A DNA stretch of 64,000 bases from Desulfarculales bacterium UBA702 (GTDB taxonomy: Bacteria > Desulfobacterota > Syntrophobacteria > Syntrophobacterales > Syntrophobacteraceae): the NCBI GenBank assembly GCA_002298165.1, contig DBMI01000097.1, positions 18,023-82,022 on the forward strand, written 5' to 3'. Numbering within the stretch: position 1 is the first letter of the stretch; the number at the start of each line of letters is the position of its first letter. The notes beneath the pieces were generated by a model. It saw nothing but the letters and a program-made list of their open reading frames with translations. It did no database searches and was not told where the DNA came from. Below are positions 52,757-61,480 of this stretch, one piece after another. A program made the position numbers and the translations under genes.

Positions 52757-53581
52757 TTAATCAAGCATGATGGTGAAAGGGTGTATACTTTTACCCAATT
52801 CTGAATATACAACAATTTCGCATGGGATCTCCTTCTCGGGTAAGTTAGAGAAGAAACGCCCTATGGTAAATACCACCCTGAACCAATCGTCAGGGAAAAA
52901 GTCTGCGTTCACTGGCAAGTACATGATTCGTGAGTTGCCGGTATCAATGTTTAAAATGTCTTTCTCTGCTTCATCGCCCGATATTTTAGCGTAAATGGTT
53001 CTGGGACCAAGTATAGCAACCTTGTATGACCCCTGTTTATATGTATGATTTGAAGGATTATGGATGGTGAGTTCGAAAAGATTCCTCTCATACGGTTTGG
53101 CCTTAGCGCCTCCTTCTATGAGTGTTCCGTTGAGGCGGAAAGCGAAACTCCTAAGAGCTTTATCTGCTGGAACGGTGGGGTGCTCAACAAACCATCGTAC
53201 ACGTCTCTCCAGATCGGGCTTTAATTCAGCAATCTTTCTGTTGTCATACACAATATGAGGATAATGTTTCAAATCGAACGGGATGTCATCAGCATCCTGA
53301 GTCATGAGAATAACCCTTTTCCCGAGGGCGTGAGCATAACCAGCCTCATAGAACACATTCGGATTTCGTTTGCTCATGTCAGCTATAATTAAGTCAGCCT
53401 TGGCAATCTGATTGTATATGCGATCCAACATGTTCTCATGAAAGATTTGCTCATCTAATCTTTCACAGTAAGCTCCAGCGTCTTTGCAGGCAGGTTTAAT
53501 CCCAAGTTTGTATACATCACCGAATGTCTCCTCAAATGGCATCAGAACAAAGACAAAAAGCTTTGGGGCTGTGTTTTCCAT
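52757..53581 (-). CDS. Nucleoside-deoxyribosyltransferase/TIR-like protein (possible defence effector)
   Basis: A 274-residue protein with AAAGGAC before the ATG. Residues about 8-130 form a flavodoxin-like fold: FVFVLMPFEETF, ADLIIADMSKRNPNVFYEAGYAHALGK and VILMTQDADDIPFDLKHYPHIVY. The NPNVFYEAGYA segment, with Glu79 where nucleoside 2-deoxyribosyltransferases keep their nucleophile, is shared with TIR-like NAD-binding proteins of bacterial immunity. Residues about 145-274 are beta-rich and may sense or bind. It stands alone between flanking repeats. Enzymatic activity is inferred from family resemblance. Confidence 0.75.
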   Translation of the reverse strand: MENTAPKLFVFVLMPFEETFGDVYKLGIKPACKDAGAYCERLDEQIFHENMLDRIYNQIAKADLIIADMSKRNPNVFYEAGYAHALGKRVILMTQDADDIPFDLKHYPHIVYDNRKIAELKPDLERRVRWFVEHPTVPADKALRSFAFRLNGTLIEGGAKAKPYERNLFELTIHNPSNHTYKQGSYKVAILGPRTIYAKISGDEAEKDILNIDTGNSRIMYLPVNADFFPDDWFRVVFTIGRFFSNLPEKEIPCEIVVYSELGKSIHPFTIMLD

Positions 53582-53705
53582 CTAATGTCCTTTTGGTATG
53601 GTGTACCGGAATCCTATCACATTACGGTTTCATGCTTTGACCGTATGATGAGTGAGCGGGAATATCACCCAGAATAAATCTGGGAACCGAGGATAGTCAT
53701 GTTTA

Positions 53706-55655
53706 TTAATGCTCGCTCCTCGTTGGGCGATGGATCGGAAGTTGCCCGGCTACAAGGCGAGCGGCGCTACTCGTCAGATGACCATAGTCCCAGGTCGTGA
53801 AGCTTGTTTGCTCGTTAGTCGTCCTTACAAGACATCCTTCCAGGTCATTGCAAAGAAAGTCGAATACAGAAATATATTCACAGGGAGATCCTGCCAGCAA
53901 ACTTCGGAACTGTTTGTCTACAGCATTGGAATTCGGATCAAGACCAAAGTTCATTCGCAATGGCACGGTATAGTTCTGGAAATAGGTCTTCCCTGCGTTA
54001 ATGGCTAATTTTGGCAGCATTCCTTTCCACATGGGTGACGGTCCCATAACGATGACCCGGTCAACACCCGCATCATGTAGGTTGCGAACTGTGTTAAGGA
54101 GTGCCTTGCCTACCTGGCTGCTGGCCGTCCAATCTTTACTGTAATTTGTCCATGAGGCGAACAGGATCACGGTTGACCGTGAATAGTTATGGAGAAGTGA
54201 TGTAACGAATTTATTGTTATCATCGCAATAGGTCGTTTGCGCCCTGTTGTAGCCGAGAATAGGTGGGCAACCATCTCTTGTGAACTGGGCAACACTCCAC
54301 GAGTCGCCGTATGCTGCACGAACCCCCGGAGTCAGGCATGCCGCATGGGAATCGCCCCAAATTACAACTGTCCCGTTGCCGCAATCATTCCGAAGATTGC
54401 CATAGCAGGCTTGAGCGAAACCATTGGGTGGTTGCACCCCGCTCAACCAGCACTCACCGACAAGAGCTTCGGAAAAATCGTACTTATAGGTAGTTAAGGC
54501 TTGGATTGCATTCGGCAGCCGGGAGGGCACCCCTTGGGCTTGAAAAACAAATAACCCGACCACACCAACAGCGGCCAAGACTGAGGCCGTGCCAACACTC
54601 ACTCGACGAAGGGAACTTTTCCCAAATCGAATGGGTTTTTCTATATATTGATAGGTACTCCAAGCTAGCAAGCCGCTAATGACAATAAGACCGGAACGAG
54701 TAAGGGCGGTCACGTCCGGGTTAGCGATTCGAGCAAAGGAGAGCATTGTCCAATGCCAGAGATAGAGAGGATAACTGATCCTGCCGAGGAAACTCAATGC
54801 CGGGGCTCCGAGGACGACACGGTTAATCCAGGCATGCGGGCCGGAGGAAATAATCAACAATGTACCCAAAACGGGCAATAATGCCCACCATCCGGGAAAT
54901 GCTTTGTCTTTGTCCAGAACACTGATCCCTGCTGAGATGAGCAGTAAACCTAATACGGAAAGTGCATTTCGCCAACGAGCGGGGGTTAGATAAGGGAGAT
55001 TTAATTTGAACATTCGAACATAAGCAAGTATGCCGCCTGCCAGCAATTCCCAAAATCGAGAATGCAGCAGAAAGAAGGCTTCGGCGGGGTGTCCTGCGAC
55101 TCGCGTAATATTTAGAGCAAAAGAAAAACCGGCAAGTAACACCAGCGCGATGAGGATGTTCATGCGATGTCGCCACAATGCCCATACCATGATCGGGTAT
55201 ATCAGATAAAACTGCTCTTCCACGGCAAGTGACCAGAGGTGCAGAAGCGGCTTGAGTTCTGCTGATTTATCAAAGTAACCCGCCTCACCCCATAGCACAA
55301 AATTTTGCACAAACGCCGCCCCTGCAGCAATGTGCTCGCCAAGGTGCTGGTACTCATCGGGAAGCAGATAGATCCACCCAAAAACACAGTTAGCGGCAAG
55401 GATGACTCCCAAGGCTGGAAACAGCCGCCTGGCACGCCTCGCGTAGAACTCGATGAAGCTGAAATCTCTACGAGCATTCATCTCGAAGATTATGGTCGAA
55501 ATCAAAAATCCGGAGATGACGAAGAATATGTCAACCCCAGTGAATCCGCCTTCAAAACAGGATGGGAAAGCGTGGAAGGCAACTACTGCAAGGACGGCAA
55601 CGCCTCTGAGTCCGTCGATATCTGCGCGGTAACCCATTGGAAAATGGTATTTCAT
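53706..55655 (-). CDS. OafA-type O-acetyltransferase (acyltransferase-3 with SGNH domain)
   Basis: The ATG at 55655 gives 649 residues; the longer upstream frame adds 35 residues before the true N-terminus. Ten membrane helices of the acyltransferase-3 domain (about 5-360) carry RADIDGLRGVAVLAVVAFHAFP (catalytic His) and RARRLFPALGV. A periplasmic SGNH domain follows with GDSHAACL (nucleophile Ser) and DYGHLTSSAA (Asp/His). It acetylates surface glycans such as O-antigen. In this island it could be a phage-receptor modifier. It ends 124 nt from the start of the NDT/TIR-like gene. Confidence 0.93.
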   Translation of the reverse strand: MKYHFPMGYRADIDGLRGVAVLAVVAFHAFPSCFEGGFTGVDIFFVISGFLISTIIFEMNARRDFSFIEFYARRARRLFPALGVILAANCVFGWIYLLPDEYQHLGEHIAAGAAFVQNFVLWGEAGYFDKSAELKPLLHLWSLAVEEQFYLIYPIMVWALWRHRMNILIALVLLAGFSFALNITRVAGHPAEAFFLLHSRFWELLAGGILAYVRMFKLNLPYLTPARWRNALSVLGLLLISAGISVLDKDKAFPGWWALLPVLGTLLIISSGPHAWINRVVLGAPALSFLGRISYPLYLWHWTMLSFARIANPDVTALTRSGLIVISGLLAWSTYQYIEKPIRFGKSSLRRVSVGTASVLAAVGVVGLFVFQAQGVPSRLPNAIQALTTYKYDFSEALVGECWLSGVQPPNGFAQACYGNLRNDCGNGTVVIWGDSHAACLTPGVRAAYGDSWSVAQFTRDGCPPILGYNRAQTTYCDDNNKFVTSLLHNYSRSTVILFASWTNYSKDWTASSQVGKALLNTVRNLHDAGVDRVIVMGPSPMWKGMLPKLAINAGKTYFQNYTVPLRMNFGLDPNSNAVDKQFRSLLAGSPCEYISVFDFLCNDLEGCLVRTTNEQTSFTTWDYGHLTSSAARLVAGQLPIHRPTRSEH

Positions 55656-55709
55656 GGTTGGTAATAGCCCTTCATCGGCCTGAAAAGGTAAGGGGATATA
55701 AGACCACCC

Positions 55710-56000
55710 TTGCTGGCGTCGGTCAAGAGTAAAGGGACAGTAGCTTCTGATGTGGTGCAAGAGCAGGTAGGTCGTTTACGCCCTTTGATGCTTGTACTTG
55801 AAGAGGCACATGCAAATTTAGTGACGGAACATGGCGGCACCGCAGCGAGCGCCGTACGGGGAATTGCGAAAGAGGGCAGGGAGTATGGCGTGGGGTTATG
55901 ATCGTGAGCCAACGTCATCGGAAATCAGCCCCCTAGCATCCTCTCGCAATGCGGTACAATTCTCGTGATGAGACTGGCAAATGACATCGACCGCGGTTGA
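55710..56000 (+). pseudogene. Decayed HerA-type (DUF87) ATPase fragment
   Basis: In one frame the plus strand reads LRPLMLVLEEAHANL (Walker B-like EEAH), then IAKEGREYGVGL and a TGA at 55899. A second frame continues MIVSQR, a third SEISP, and the first frame resumes with SILSQCGTILVMRLANDIDRG to a stop at 55998-56000. Joined, this is the HerA/FtsK-like order EEAH ... EGRxxGVGL ... SQRPSEI ... LSQCGT ... RLAN-D. Three single-base losses explain the frame changes and return to the original frame. No Walker A or N-terminal HAS-barrel part remains. HerA ATPases often partner Sir2, NurA or DUF4297 proteins in defence. Confidence 0.72.
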
Positions 56001-56362
56001 AGGAAGAGAACTCCGGGCCAAAATCTTAAAGGATGCTGTAGGGCATGTACCCAGTGTGGCTGATTAGATTCTCATTTCTGATGATCATATCATTCCTGCC
56101 CAGGTCAAAAGAATCTCCAAAAGCTTGCCAAAATGCAGCAGTGGGTGTCAACACTGAGCCGGATGCACAAAAGCAGATTAAGCAATGGATCAATTTCGTG
56201 TCCATGCAACACTAACTCATAAATACTATCCACAAAAGAATTCACAACAGGTGCCCCACCATCCGCTCCAGGCAAGGCCACTCCATCGGATTATCAGTCC
56301 TCGAGCACTAAAATGAGGAGGGGAGAGGATAAGGGCTTGTTAGCACGGTGAGCAATCACTGG
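56001..56362. other. Island right boundary, non-coding
   Basis: About 360 nt between the HerA remnant and the right repeat copy. It holds the inverted TTGTTAGCAC decamer at 56337-56346, opposite to those at the left boundary. A 56-codon frame at about 56045-56215 is weak and was not called. No tRNA or integrase was seen. Confidence 0.45.
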
Positions 56363-56396
56363 ATAAAGAAAGAGCCCAGGAAGGAGGGGGGGACCT
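56363..56396 (+). repeat. 34-bp direct repeat, right copy (hairpin-forming)
   Basis: Identical to 52446-52479. Here the following bases complete a hairpin: GAAAGAG and CCAGG in the repeat pair with CCTGG and CTCTTTC, which extends to about 56406. So this copy keeps a full inverted-repeat arm and the left copy does not. Confidence 0.9.
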
Positions 56397-56582
56397 GGAC
56401 TCTTTCAGGAGGAGGAAAGATATGGATTCTACTTTCCGGCTTCAATAATAACTCATAAGTCAACAAAAAATGAGGGGTATCGTTCATTTTTTTTTGTTTT
56501 TCCTACAAGTTCTTCTTCATTTAGGCAGAACTAAAGCTCAGGCGGATTCCGATAAGCCTGGGCAAACAGCTTTTTGCACTTC

Positions 56583-57848
56583 TCACCAATAATTCCTATC
56601 CATGTCGCGGTTGCCGCCGCCGATATCGAAATCCCTGTGGAAAATAGCGCCCCGTGAATCGTCGTAAGAATCGACTGATCTTTTGGTGCTGGTAGTTGGA
56701 TCCACCCCGAACATTCTGTCGGCATCACGTGAGGTGACGACGCCGTTGATTGCGGCGGGAGCACTCATTTGCACCGGTGCCGCGCATTCCGCTGCACCCT
56801 GCATTGGTACAGATCCAGATCCCATAGTGGCAGTTTGGGGCAAGGCAGCCCCCAGCGTTGATAAATTAGTGCTGGCTATTACTCCCGCGGTACCGGTTAC
56901 AGCTGTTGGGCTCTGCGCCGTTGAAGTGGTTCCACTGCCCGCGATTGCCGTTGTGCCTGGTGCCCCGGTGAATCCTCCAAGTGCCGCAGTGCCTCCTGGA
57001 GCTCCAGAAAGGGTGCCCGAGGACCCTGTAACGGGGACAGACCCCTCAAGGGCTGAAGTCGCCGCGGTCGATCCGAGGGCGGCGGGTGAAACGGCTGTCA
57101 GGCTGGGAGCCGTTGCTGGGGCAGCCTGAGTCGCTGCAGTGAGTGATTGAGCTGAGGAACCAGCACCTGCTGTGGCGGCAGGTGCTGTCGGCGCGAAGGG
57201 GGATGGGTTAAAAGAACCAAGCGCGGCGGTGCCGCCAATTGACCCCGAAGCAGTGCCGGATGTTCCGGTGGTTGGAGTTGGGATGCCGACAAGTGCGCCG
57301 GTCCCCCCTATCGAGCCCGATGCAGCCCCTGAAGTTCCCGTCACGGGAGTCGAGCCGCCAAGGGATGCGGCCCCGGAAGGATTTGCGCCTGATGCTGCCG
57401 GTATAGCGCCAGTCGCGGCAGCCCTGGCACCCGTGGGGCTCGAGCCGGATCCCGCTGCGGCTCTTGCGGCAATCGGCTTGAGAAATAACTTCATGCCTGG
57501 ATTAAACTTCACGTCCGCCTGCGTTCCCTGATTGGGCACAAGCGTTGGAGAAACGGGATGACGGTCGTGAAAAGAACCCATTAAAGCCATATGCGTCTCG
57601 AGTCTAAAGGAAGCCAACCGCTCGGGATCCATGTTGGCAATCTTCTCCTTGTATTCATCCCATTGGCTGCGGGACAAGACTTTTTCGCCCGTTCCGGGGC
57701 TGAGATAGAAAAGCTCTTCAGCCTGGCGTGCCCAACTTTTGTCAGCTTTGCCGGCCACGTGCGCCGCGATACCCATGCTGTTTAATCCGGCAAGCGTTAA
57801 CAGGCAGGCGACAACCATCGCCAGCCCGATTTCGATCTTCAGATTCAT
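56583..57848 (-). CDS. Exported Gly/Ala/Ser/Thr-rich repeat protein
   Basis: A 421-residue protein with a signal peptide (residues 1-29 or so). Residues about 35-110 form a folded-looking region (SWARQAEELFYLSPGTGE, SRSQWDEYKEKIANMDPERLA). Residues about 125-370 are low complexity: imperfect ~25-residue repeats of the form PVTG(T/S)SG, then SGSIGGT-AL, recur at least three to four times, interleaved with Ala/Thr/Pro stretches. The C-terminal ~50 residues regain charge (DADRMFGVDPTTSTKRSVDSYDD) and end in NRDMDRNYW. Probably a surface or periplasmic spacer protein. The reverse strand is also open because of the codon bias. Confidence 0.7.
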   Translation of the reverse strand: MNLKIEIGLAMVVACLLTLAGLNSMGIAAHVAGKADKSWARQAEELFYLSPGTGEKVLSRSQWDEYKEKIANMDPERLASFRLETHMALMGSFHDRHPVSPTLVPNQGTQADVKFNPGMKLFLKPIAARAAAGSGSSPTGARAAATGAIPAASGANPSGAASLGGSTPVTGTSGAASGSIGGTGALVGIPTPTTGTSGTASGSIGGTAALGSFNPSPFAPTAPAATAGAGSSAQSLTAATQAAPATAPSLTAVSPAALGSTAATSALEGSVPVTGSSGTLSGAPGGTAALGGFTGAPGTTAIAGSGTTSTAQSPTAVTGTAGVIASTNLSTLGAALPQTATMGSGSVPMQGAAECAAPVQMSAPAAINGVVTSRDADRMFGVDPTTSTKRSVDSYDDSRGAIFHRDFDIGGGNRDMDRNYW

Positions 57849-58135
57849 CTAACTCTCCTTTTGCCCCGTACTACTTTGGACGGGATAATCTCCATTCAAT
57901 TGCCAGGTCAATAAACACTGGCAGCAATGAGGAAAGGTCCTGGATGGAATGACGAGGCCTCACCTACTTAGGAAATTAATAGCCTGCCGGAAGGTGGTCA
58001 ATAAGGATTGGCGGGTAGGAGTAAACCGCGGAAGCCTGTCGCTTTTTCCGGAACAGAAAAGTTTTCTTTTGCAGGGTAAATGCTTAGATGGTTGCTTAAC
58101 ACATCATTTAACTACTGTTGGAAAGGGATTTAAAG

Positions 58136-58687
58136 ATGAAGGATCTTCGGGCATCTCTGCTGATATTGATCTTTTTAATTGTTGTATCGGCCTGTGCGTC
58201 CACAGGGATGATTGGCTTACCGAATGATGAAATGATACTTCCCGATGAGAGGATTCCGATCTCCGATACAGGCAGTGTGGCTGGAAAATGGCAGGCACAG
58301 GAGGTCATCATCGAGTATAGGTATGATCGAGTGCCGGGTGGATTGGAAATGTCTGGTACACTCGATTTCATTGATTCCATCAAATATAACTTCGGCCTGC
58401 TGAATTATTTCAACGCGGGAGTAATCTTCGGGGATGCGGATGGTAGAGTGCTTGGTACGGCGCCTCTTCTCGTGACCCGGCAAAGCGGCCTTGAACGCTG
58501 GTCTGGAGAAAGGTTCAGGCGGCGGGTTCCGATGCCGTATGGTTCGCGGGTCTTTGCATTCATGTACCAGGGCGAGGTCGCGGAGGCCGGCGGCGGCCGC
58601 GGGCGAGGAGGGGGCTGGGGGAATTCGACCCGTTTGTGGTTTTACCCTGTTGGGAGACTGAGGCCTCCGCAAGCTGAGTCGAAATAG
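58136..58687 (+). CDS. Lipoprotein, 183 residues
   Basis: The ATG at 58136 follows GGAAAGGGA. The signal ends at lipobox VSAC (Cys20). The mature part has beta-strand-like segments (GKWQAQEVIIEYRYD, LEMSGTLDFIDSIKYNF) and a Gly/Arg-rich stretch near 150-165, then a short Trp-containing tail. No family recognised. Its last 46 bases overlap the convergent nuclease gene. Confidence 0.65.
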   Translation: MKDLRASLLILIFLIVVSACASTGMIGLPNDEMILPDERIPISDTGSVAGKWQAQEVIIEYRYDRVPGGLEMSGTLDFIDSIKYNFGLLNYFNAGVIFGDADGRVLGTAPLLVTRQSGLERWSGERFRRRVPMPYGSRVFAFMYQGEVAEAGGGRGRGGGWGNSTRLWFYPVGRLRPPQAESK

Positions 58688-59511
58688 CGCCGGTGCAAAT
58701 CGCAAATAAGTTCCGGGTCGGCCTTGAACGGTATCCGGGGAGGGCAGGGCGGAGGAAGTGAAAGCTCCGGGAAGGGGGTTTCCCCCACCTTAAGATTGAA
58801 TGCCGCGACCATCAAAGCTTCCAGGTTTACAGCATCGGCAATGTTATAGGCCAGAAGGGTTTCGAGGGCCGAAGGATTCAGCGTCTTCTTGTACTCATGC
58901 CATAATATCACCGCAAAAAAACCATCTACACCTTCGAGTCCATCTCTGCAGAGCCCAAGCTGCTTTTCGCACCCCTTCAATCCGCCACGGTACCCGAGGC
59001 TGTTGAGAAGGAAGCGCAGGTCGATATGGGCTTGTTCGAGAGGGATACCGAAGAAATTCCGAATGAAGGGCAGATCGAAGCAGCTTCCGTTATAAGTTAT
59101 CAGCAGCTTGTACTTTTCCAGATCTTTGGCGAGTTCGTCAAGATTATCGGAATGGACATAATGATGAATCTCGCGGCCGTCATAGAGGGCTGCCGTTGTA
59201 ATGTAGTCGTAAGGCCCGCCAAGTCCCGTTGTTTCGATATCTAGATATGCACAGCAATTGCGGAACTGGGAATAGAGCCGCCACATATTGGACGAGGGCA
59301 GTCTGCGGGCAAAATACTCCGGGTCGAAAACGCAAACATGGTCGTTGCACTCGATCAGGGCTGAGCGCAGGGTGGTGCACTTGCCCTTGCCAAACGGCAA
59401 AGAGCGGTCCGGGTCGAGGAAATCATCCCATGTGTGAACTCCTCGGTCCCAAAGAGATTTTTCGGTTTTTATCCCAACCCCCGGCAAGTGAATGAAGGTG
59501 TGCCTCAGCAT
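58642..59511 (-). CDS. HhH-RNase H-like exonuclease (YprB type)
   Basis: A 289-residue protein. An N-terminal helix-hairpin-helix-like motif (LPGVGIKTEKSLWDRGVHTW) precedes a DEDD-type RNase H fold: AYLDIETTGLGG (Asp-x-Glu), ITYNGSCFDLPFIRNFF (Exo II, Asp) and AHIDLRF. A later Exo III-like region has NIADAVNLEALM. YprB-family proteins are putative 3'-5' exonucleases. It overlaps the lipoprotein gene by 46 nt at the 3' end, tail to tail. Confidence 0.85.
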   Translation of the reverse strand: MLRHTFIHLPGVGIKTEKSLWDRGVHTWDDFLDPDRSLPFGKGKCTTLRSALIECNDHVCVFDPEYFARRLPSSNMWRLYSQFRNCCAYLDIETTGLGGPYDYITTAALYDGREIHHYVHSDNLDELAKDLEKYKLLITYNGSCFDLPFIRNFFGIPLEQAHIDLRFLLNSLGYRGGLKGCEKQLGLCRDGLEGVDGFFAVILWHEYKKTLNPSALETLLAYNIADAVNLEALMVAAFNLKVGETPFPELSLPPPCPPRIPFKADPELICDLHRRYFDSACGGLSLPTG

Positions 59512-59541
59512 TATTACTCCAAATTTCTACTTCCCAGAGCT

Positions 59542-60132
59542 TCAGGTAAGAGAGCGCGAGTATTCCGATAAAGCGCCACGGATCGATTCGACAAAGATCC
59601 GGAACAAATCGTTTTGACTGGTGTTACTATCATGAAACATCGCATCTCTCAATCCCCTGGCCAGTTCGAGCTGCACGCCCCTGCTCCTGCATCGGTTACA
59701 CAGGTTTAACGGCGACGTGCCTCGATATTGCCGGATCTCCCCAGTTTGAAAGCCGCTTCCGGTAAGCCGGTCCCGAATATTCTCACGCAGCATTTCAAAA
59801 AGACCGCCCACTAATACTGTCTCGCTTTTCTCCCGGTATCCGTGAATCGTCAGTACAGTATCGGAGTTGCCCGCCATACCGAGGGCCAGCGGTTCATCAA
59901 AAGAGGTGCTGGTAATGTGGAGCGCTCCGTTCCCGGATTTTTTCAGTCCCTCGAATGCATAAAAGCAGTATTCAGTCCCGGCGATTGACTCGGCGATTTC
60001 CGATGTCCCGGGTTCTATTCTTCCCCCGTGCAGTGCCATTACCGTGATCGCCGATTTTCCGCCGGTTTTTCGAATGCGGTAATCGTAACCGAATCTCTCA
60101 CGCTCTTTTAGATTGGAGTATGAGGTGTACAA
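59542..60132 (-). CDS. Poly-gamma-glutamate hydrolase-family protein (PF05908 type)
   Basis: A 196-residue protein with the family's short zinc-hydrolase layout: VMALHGGRIEPGTSEIAESIAG near 32-53 (HGG...E metal site), CFYAFEGL, LHITSTSFDEP and LTIHGYRE. Phage and Bacillus relatives cleave poly-gamma-glutamate. There is no signal peptide, so it is probably cytosolic. It follows 30 nt upstream of the nuclease gene start on the same strand. Substrate inferred from family only. Confidence 0.8.
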   Translation of the reverse strand: MYTSYSNLKERERFGYDYRIRKTGGKSAITVMALHGGRIEPGTSEIAESIAGTEYCFYAFEGLKKSGNGALHITSTSFDEPLALGMAGNSDTVLTIHGYREKSETVLVGGLFEMLRENIRDRLTGSGFQTGEIRQYRGTSPLNLCNRCRSRGVQLELARGLRDAMFHDSNTSQNDLFRIFVESIRGALSEYSRSLT

Positions 60133-60149
60133 TTCTTAAGTCACTCTCT

Positions 60150-60184
60150 CATAAGAAAGGCGGCAGCTCCAAAGAGCCACCGCC
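60150..60184 (-). terminator. Rho-independent terminator of the His-rich protein gene
   Basis: GGCGG and GAGC/GCTC segments form an 11-bp stem with a two-base internal mismatch and a 4-nt CAAA loop. On the minus strand TTTCTTATG follows. It lies 40 nt after the stop of the gene at 60224. Confidence 0.6.
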
Positions 60185-60223
60185 ATATTGGAAGTAGTCC
60201 GGGCGTTTATTTGCACGGGCCTG

Positions 60224-60658
60224 CTACTCTTCGTGATGGGGGCCTTTTGCCTTTTTCCCATGTTTGGGACAGTTTTCGCAGCCCTTCATTCCTCCGCGCA
60301 TTTTAGCATGATAGTTTTTAAACATTTCCACCATTTGCTTGCGCTGTGCGACCAGTTCATTTATGGCATCGGACATGGCCGCGACCTTCTGTTCCAGGGT
60401 TGTAGCCGAATTCATGGCAGCGAGGATTTGATCGAGCCGCTGATCCATCTCGTTCATCTGAGCCTGAAGCCGCTTGTGCTCTGCCGCCCATCTTTCTCCA
60501 TGTTTGGCTTTGGGACCGGAGTCGAGGTCGGAAGCAGTTGGATGCGCCGAGTAGGTTCCGCCTTCGGAGTGATGTCCATCTTGCTTTGCAAAAAGTATGG
60601 CGGGGGAAATTACCATTGCCGCGATCACGATGATGATAATTGGAAAAAACTTCCTCAT
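60224..60658 (-). CDS. Periplasmic coiled-coil protein with His/Cys-rich tail
   Basis: A 144-residue protein. A signal peptide (to about 25, FAKQ) is followed by a His-bearing segment (DGHHSEGGTYSAHP). A heptad-patterned coiled coil runs from about 55 to 115 (LQAQMNEMDQRLDQILAAM, ELVAQRKQMVEMFK). The tail, KMRGGMKGCENCPKHG then GPHHEE, has CxxC and His residues that could bind metal. It resembles small heavy-metal-binding periplasmic proteins (CpxP/ZraP-like shape), but no family is sure. Confidence 0.7.
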   Translation of the reverse strand: MRKFFPIIIIVIAAMVISPAILFAKQDGHHSEGGTYSAHPTASDLDSGPKAKHGERWAAEHKRLQAQMNEMDQRLDQILAAMNSATTLEQKVAAMSDAINELVAQRKQMVEMFKNYHAKMRGGMKGCENCPKHGKKAKGPHHEE

Positions 60659-60766
60659 CGGCTTTCACTCCTTTTTTGGTGTTAAATGGCAGTCAACGAT
60701 GTTTCCATCAGCACAATTTTAATGAAACCGGCAGGGCTAAAGTGCACTGGCTCGCAGGTGATGAAT

Positions 60767-61480
60767 TCAATCTCTTCTGTTTCCGAATATCCTCAGAAGC
60801 AGCAAGAAGAGGTTTATAAAATCAAGATAGAGCATAAGGGCGCCGATAACCGCGCTTTTTCTCTCCATCTCGGCCCCTTCGAACCCACCTATGGCCATCT
60901 GCTTTATTCTTTGGGTATCGTAGGCGGTCAGCCCGACAAATATGATTACACCAGCATAGGTAATCAGCCAGTAGATTTGCTCGCTTCTGAAAAAGAAATT
61001 GACCAGTGAGGCGATGATAATCCCTATCAGCCCCATCATCAGGAAACTTCCCCAGGAAGTAAGATCTCGGCTGGTTGTGTACCCGTAGATGCTCATCGCG
61101 GCGAAGGTACCGGCTGTTACAAAAAACGTACTTGCGATTGAGGCGCTGGTGTAGACGAGGAAAATCGATGAGAGTGTAAGTCCATTCAGGACCGAATAGA
61201 TGAAAAACATGATCAGCGCGGTTGAAGACTGGATTCTGTTAATTGCGGCACTGATTGCAACTACCAGCCCCAATTCGGCAACAAGGAGCACTATTATCGT
61301 AATAGGACTCCCGAATATAAGGCGCTGCATTGCCTCGTTCGAAGCTGTGTAGAGGGCGCTTATCGCGGTTGCTGCAAGCCCGAGTGCCATCCAGTTGTAA
61401 ACCTTCCGGATAAAATCGCTCTGGGCCGCAACGGCTCGATCTCGCTGGTAGGTTACTCCTCCTCTTTCCATAAGGGCCAT
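60767..61480 (-). CDS. Bax inhibitor-1/YccA-family membrane protein
   Basis: A 237-residue protein with seven membrane helices and AAAGGATGG at the start. The signatures are FIRKVYNWMALGLAATAISALYT, SSTALIMFFIYSVLNGLTLSSIFLVYTSASI and the late ITYAGVIIFVGLTAYDTQRIK with the conserved Asp. The C-terminus ends in LLLLRIFGNRRD. In bacteria these proteins are proposed calcium-leak or FtsH-modulating proteins. Monocistronic. Confidence 0.94.
   Translation of the reverse strand: MALMERGGVTYQRDRAVAAQSDFIRKVYNWMALGLAATAISALYTASNEAMQRLIFGSPITIIVLLVAELGLVVAISAAINRIQSSTALIMFFIYSVLNGLTLSSIFLVYTSASIASTFFVTAGTFAAMSIYGYTTSRDLTSWGSFLMMGLIGIIIASLVNFFFRSEQIYWLITYAGVIIFVGLTAYDTQRIKQMAIGGFEGAEMERKSAVIGALMLYLDFINLFLLLLRIFGNRRD

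Noticed and set aside
56045..56215. 56-codon frame (MYPVWLIRFSFLMIIS start) in the island
   Set aside because: It has a hydrophobic start and a helical end, but no ribosome site. It could be debris of the decayed HerA region, so it was not called.
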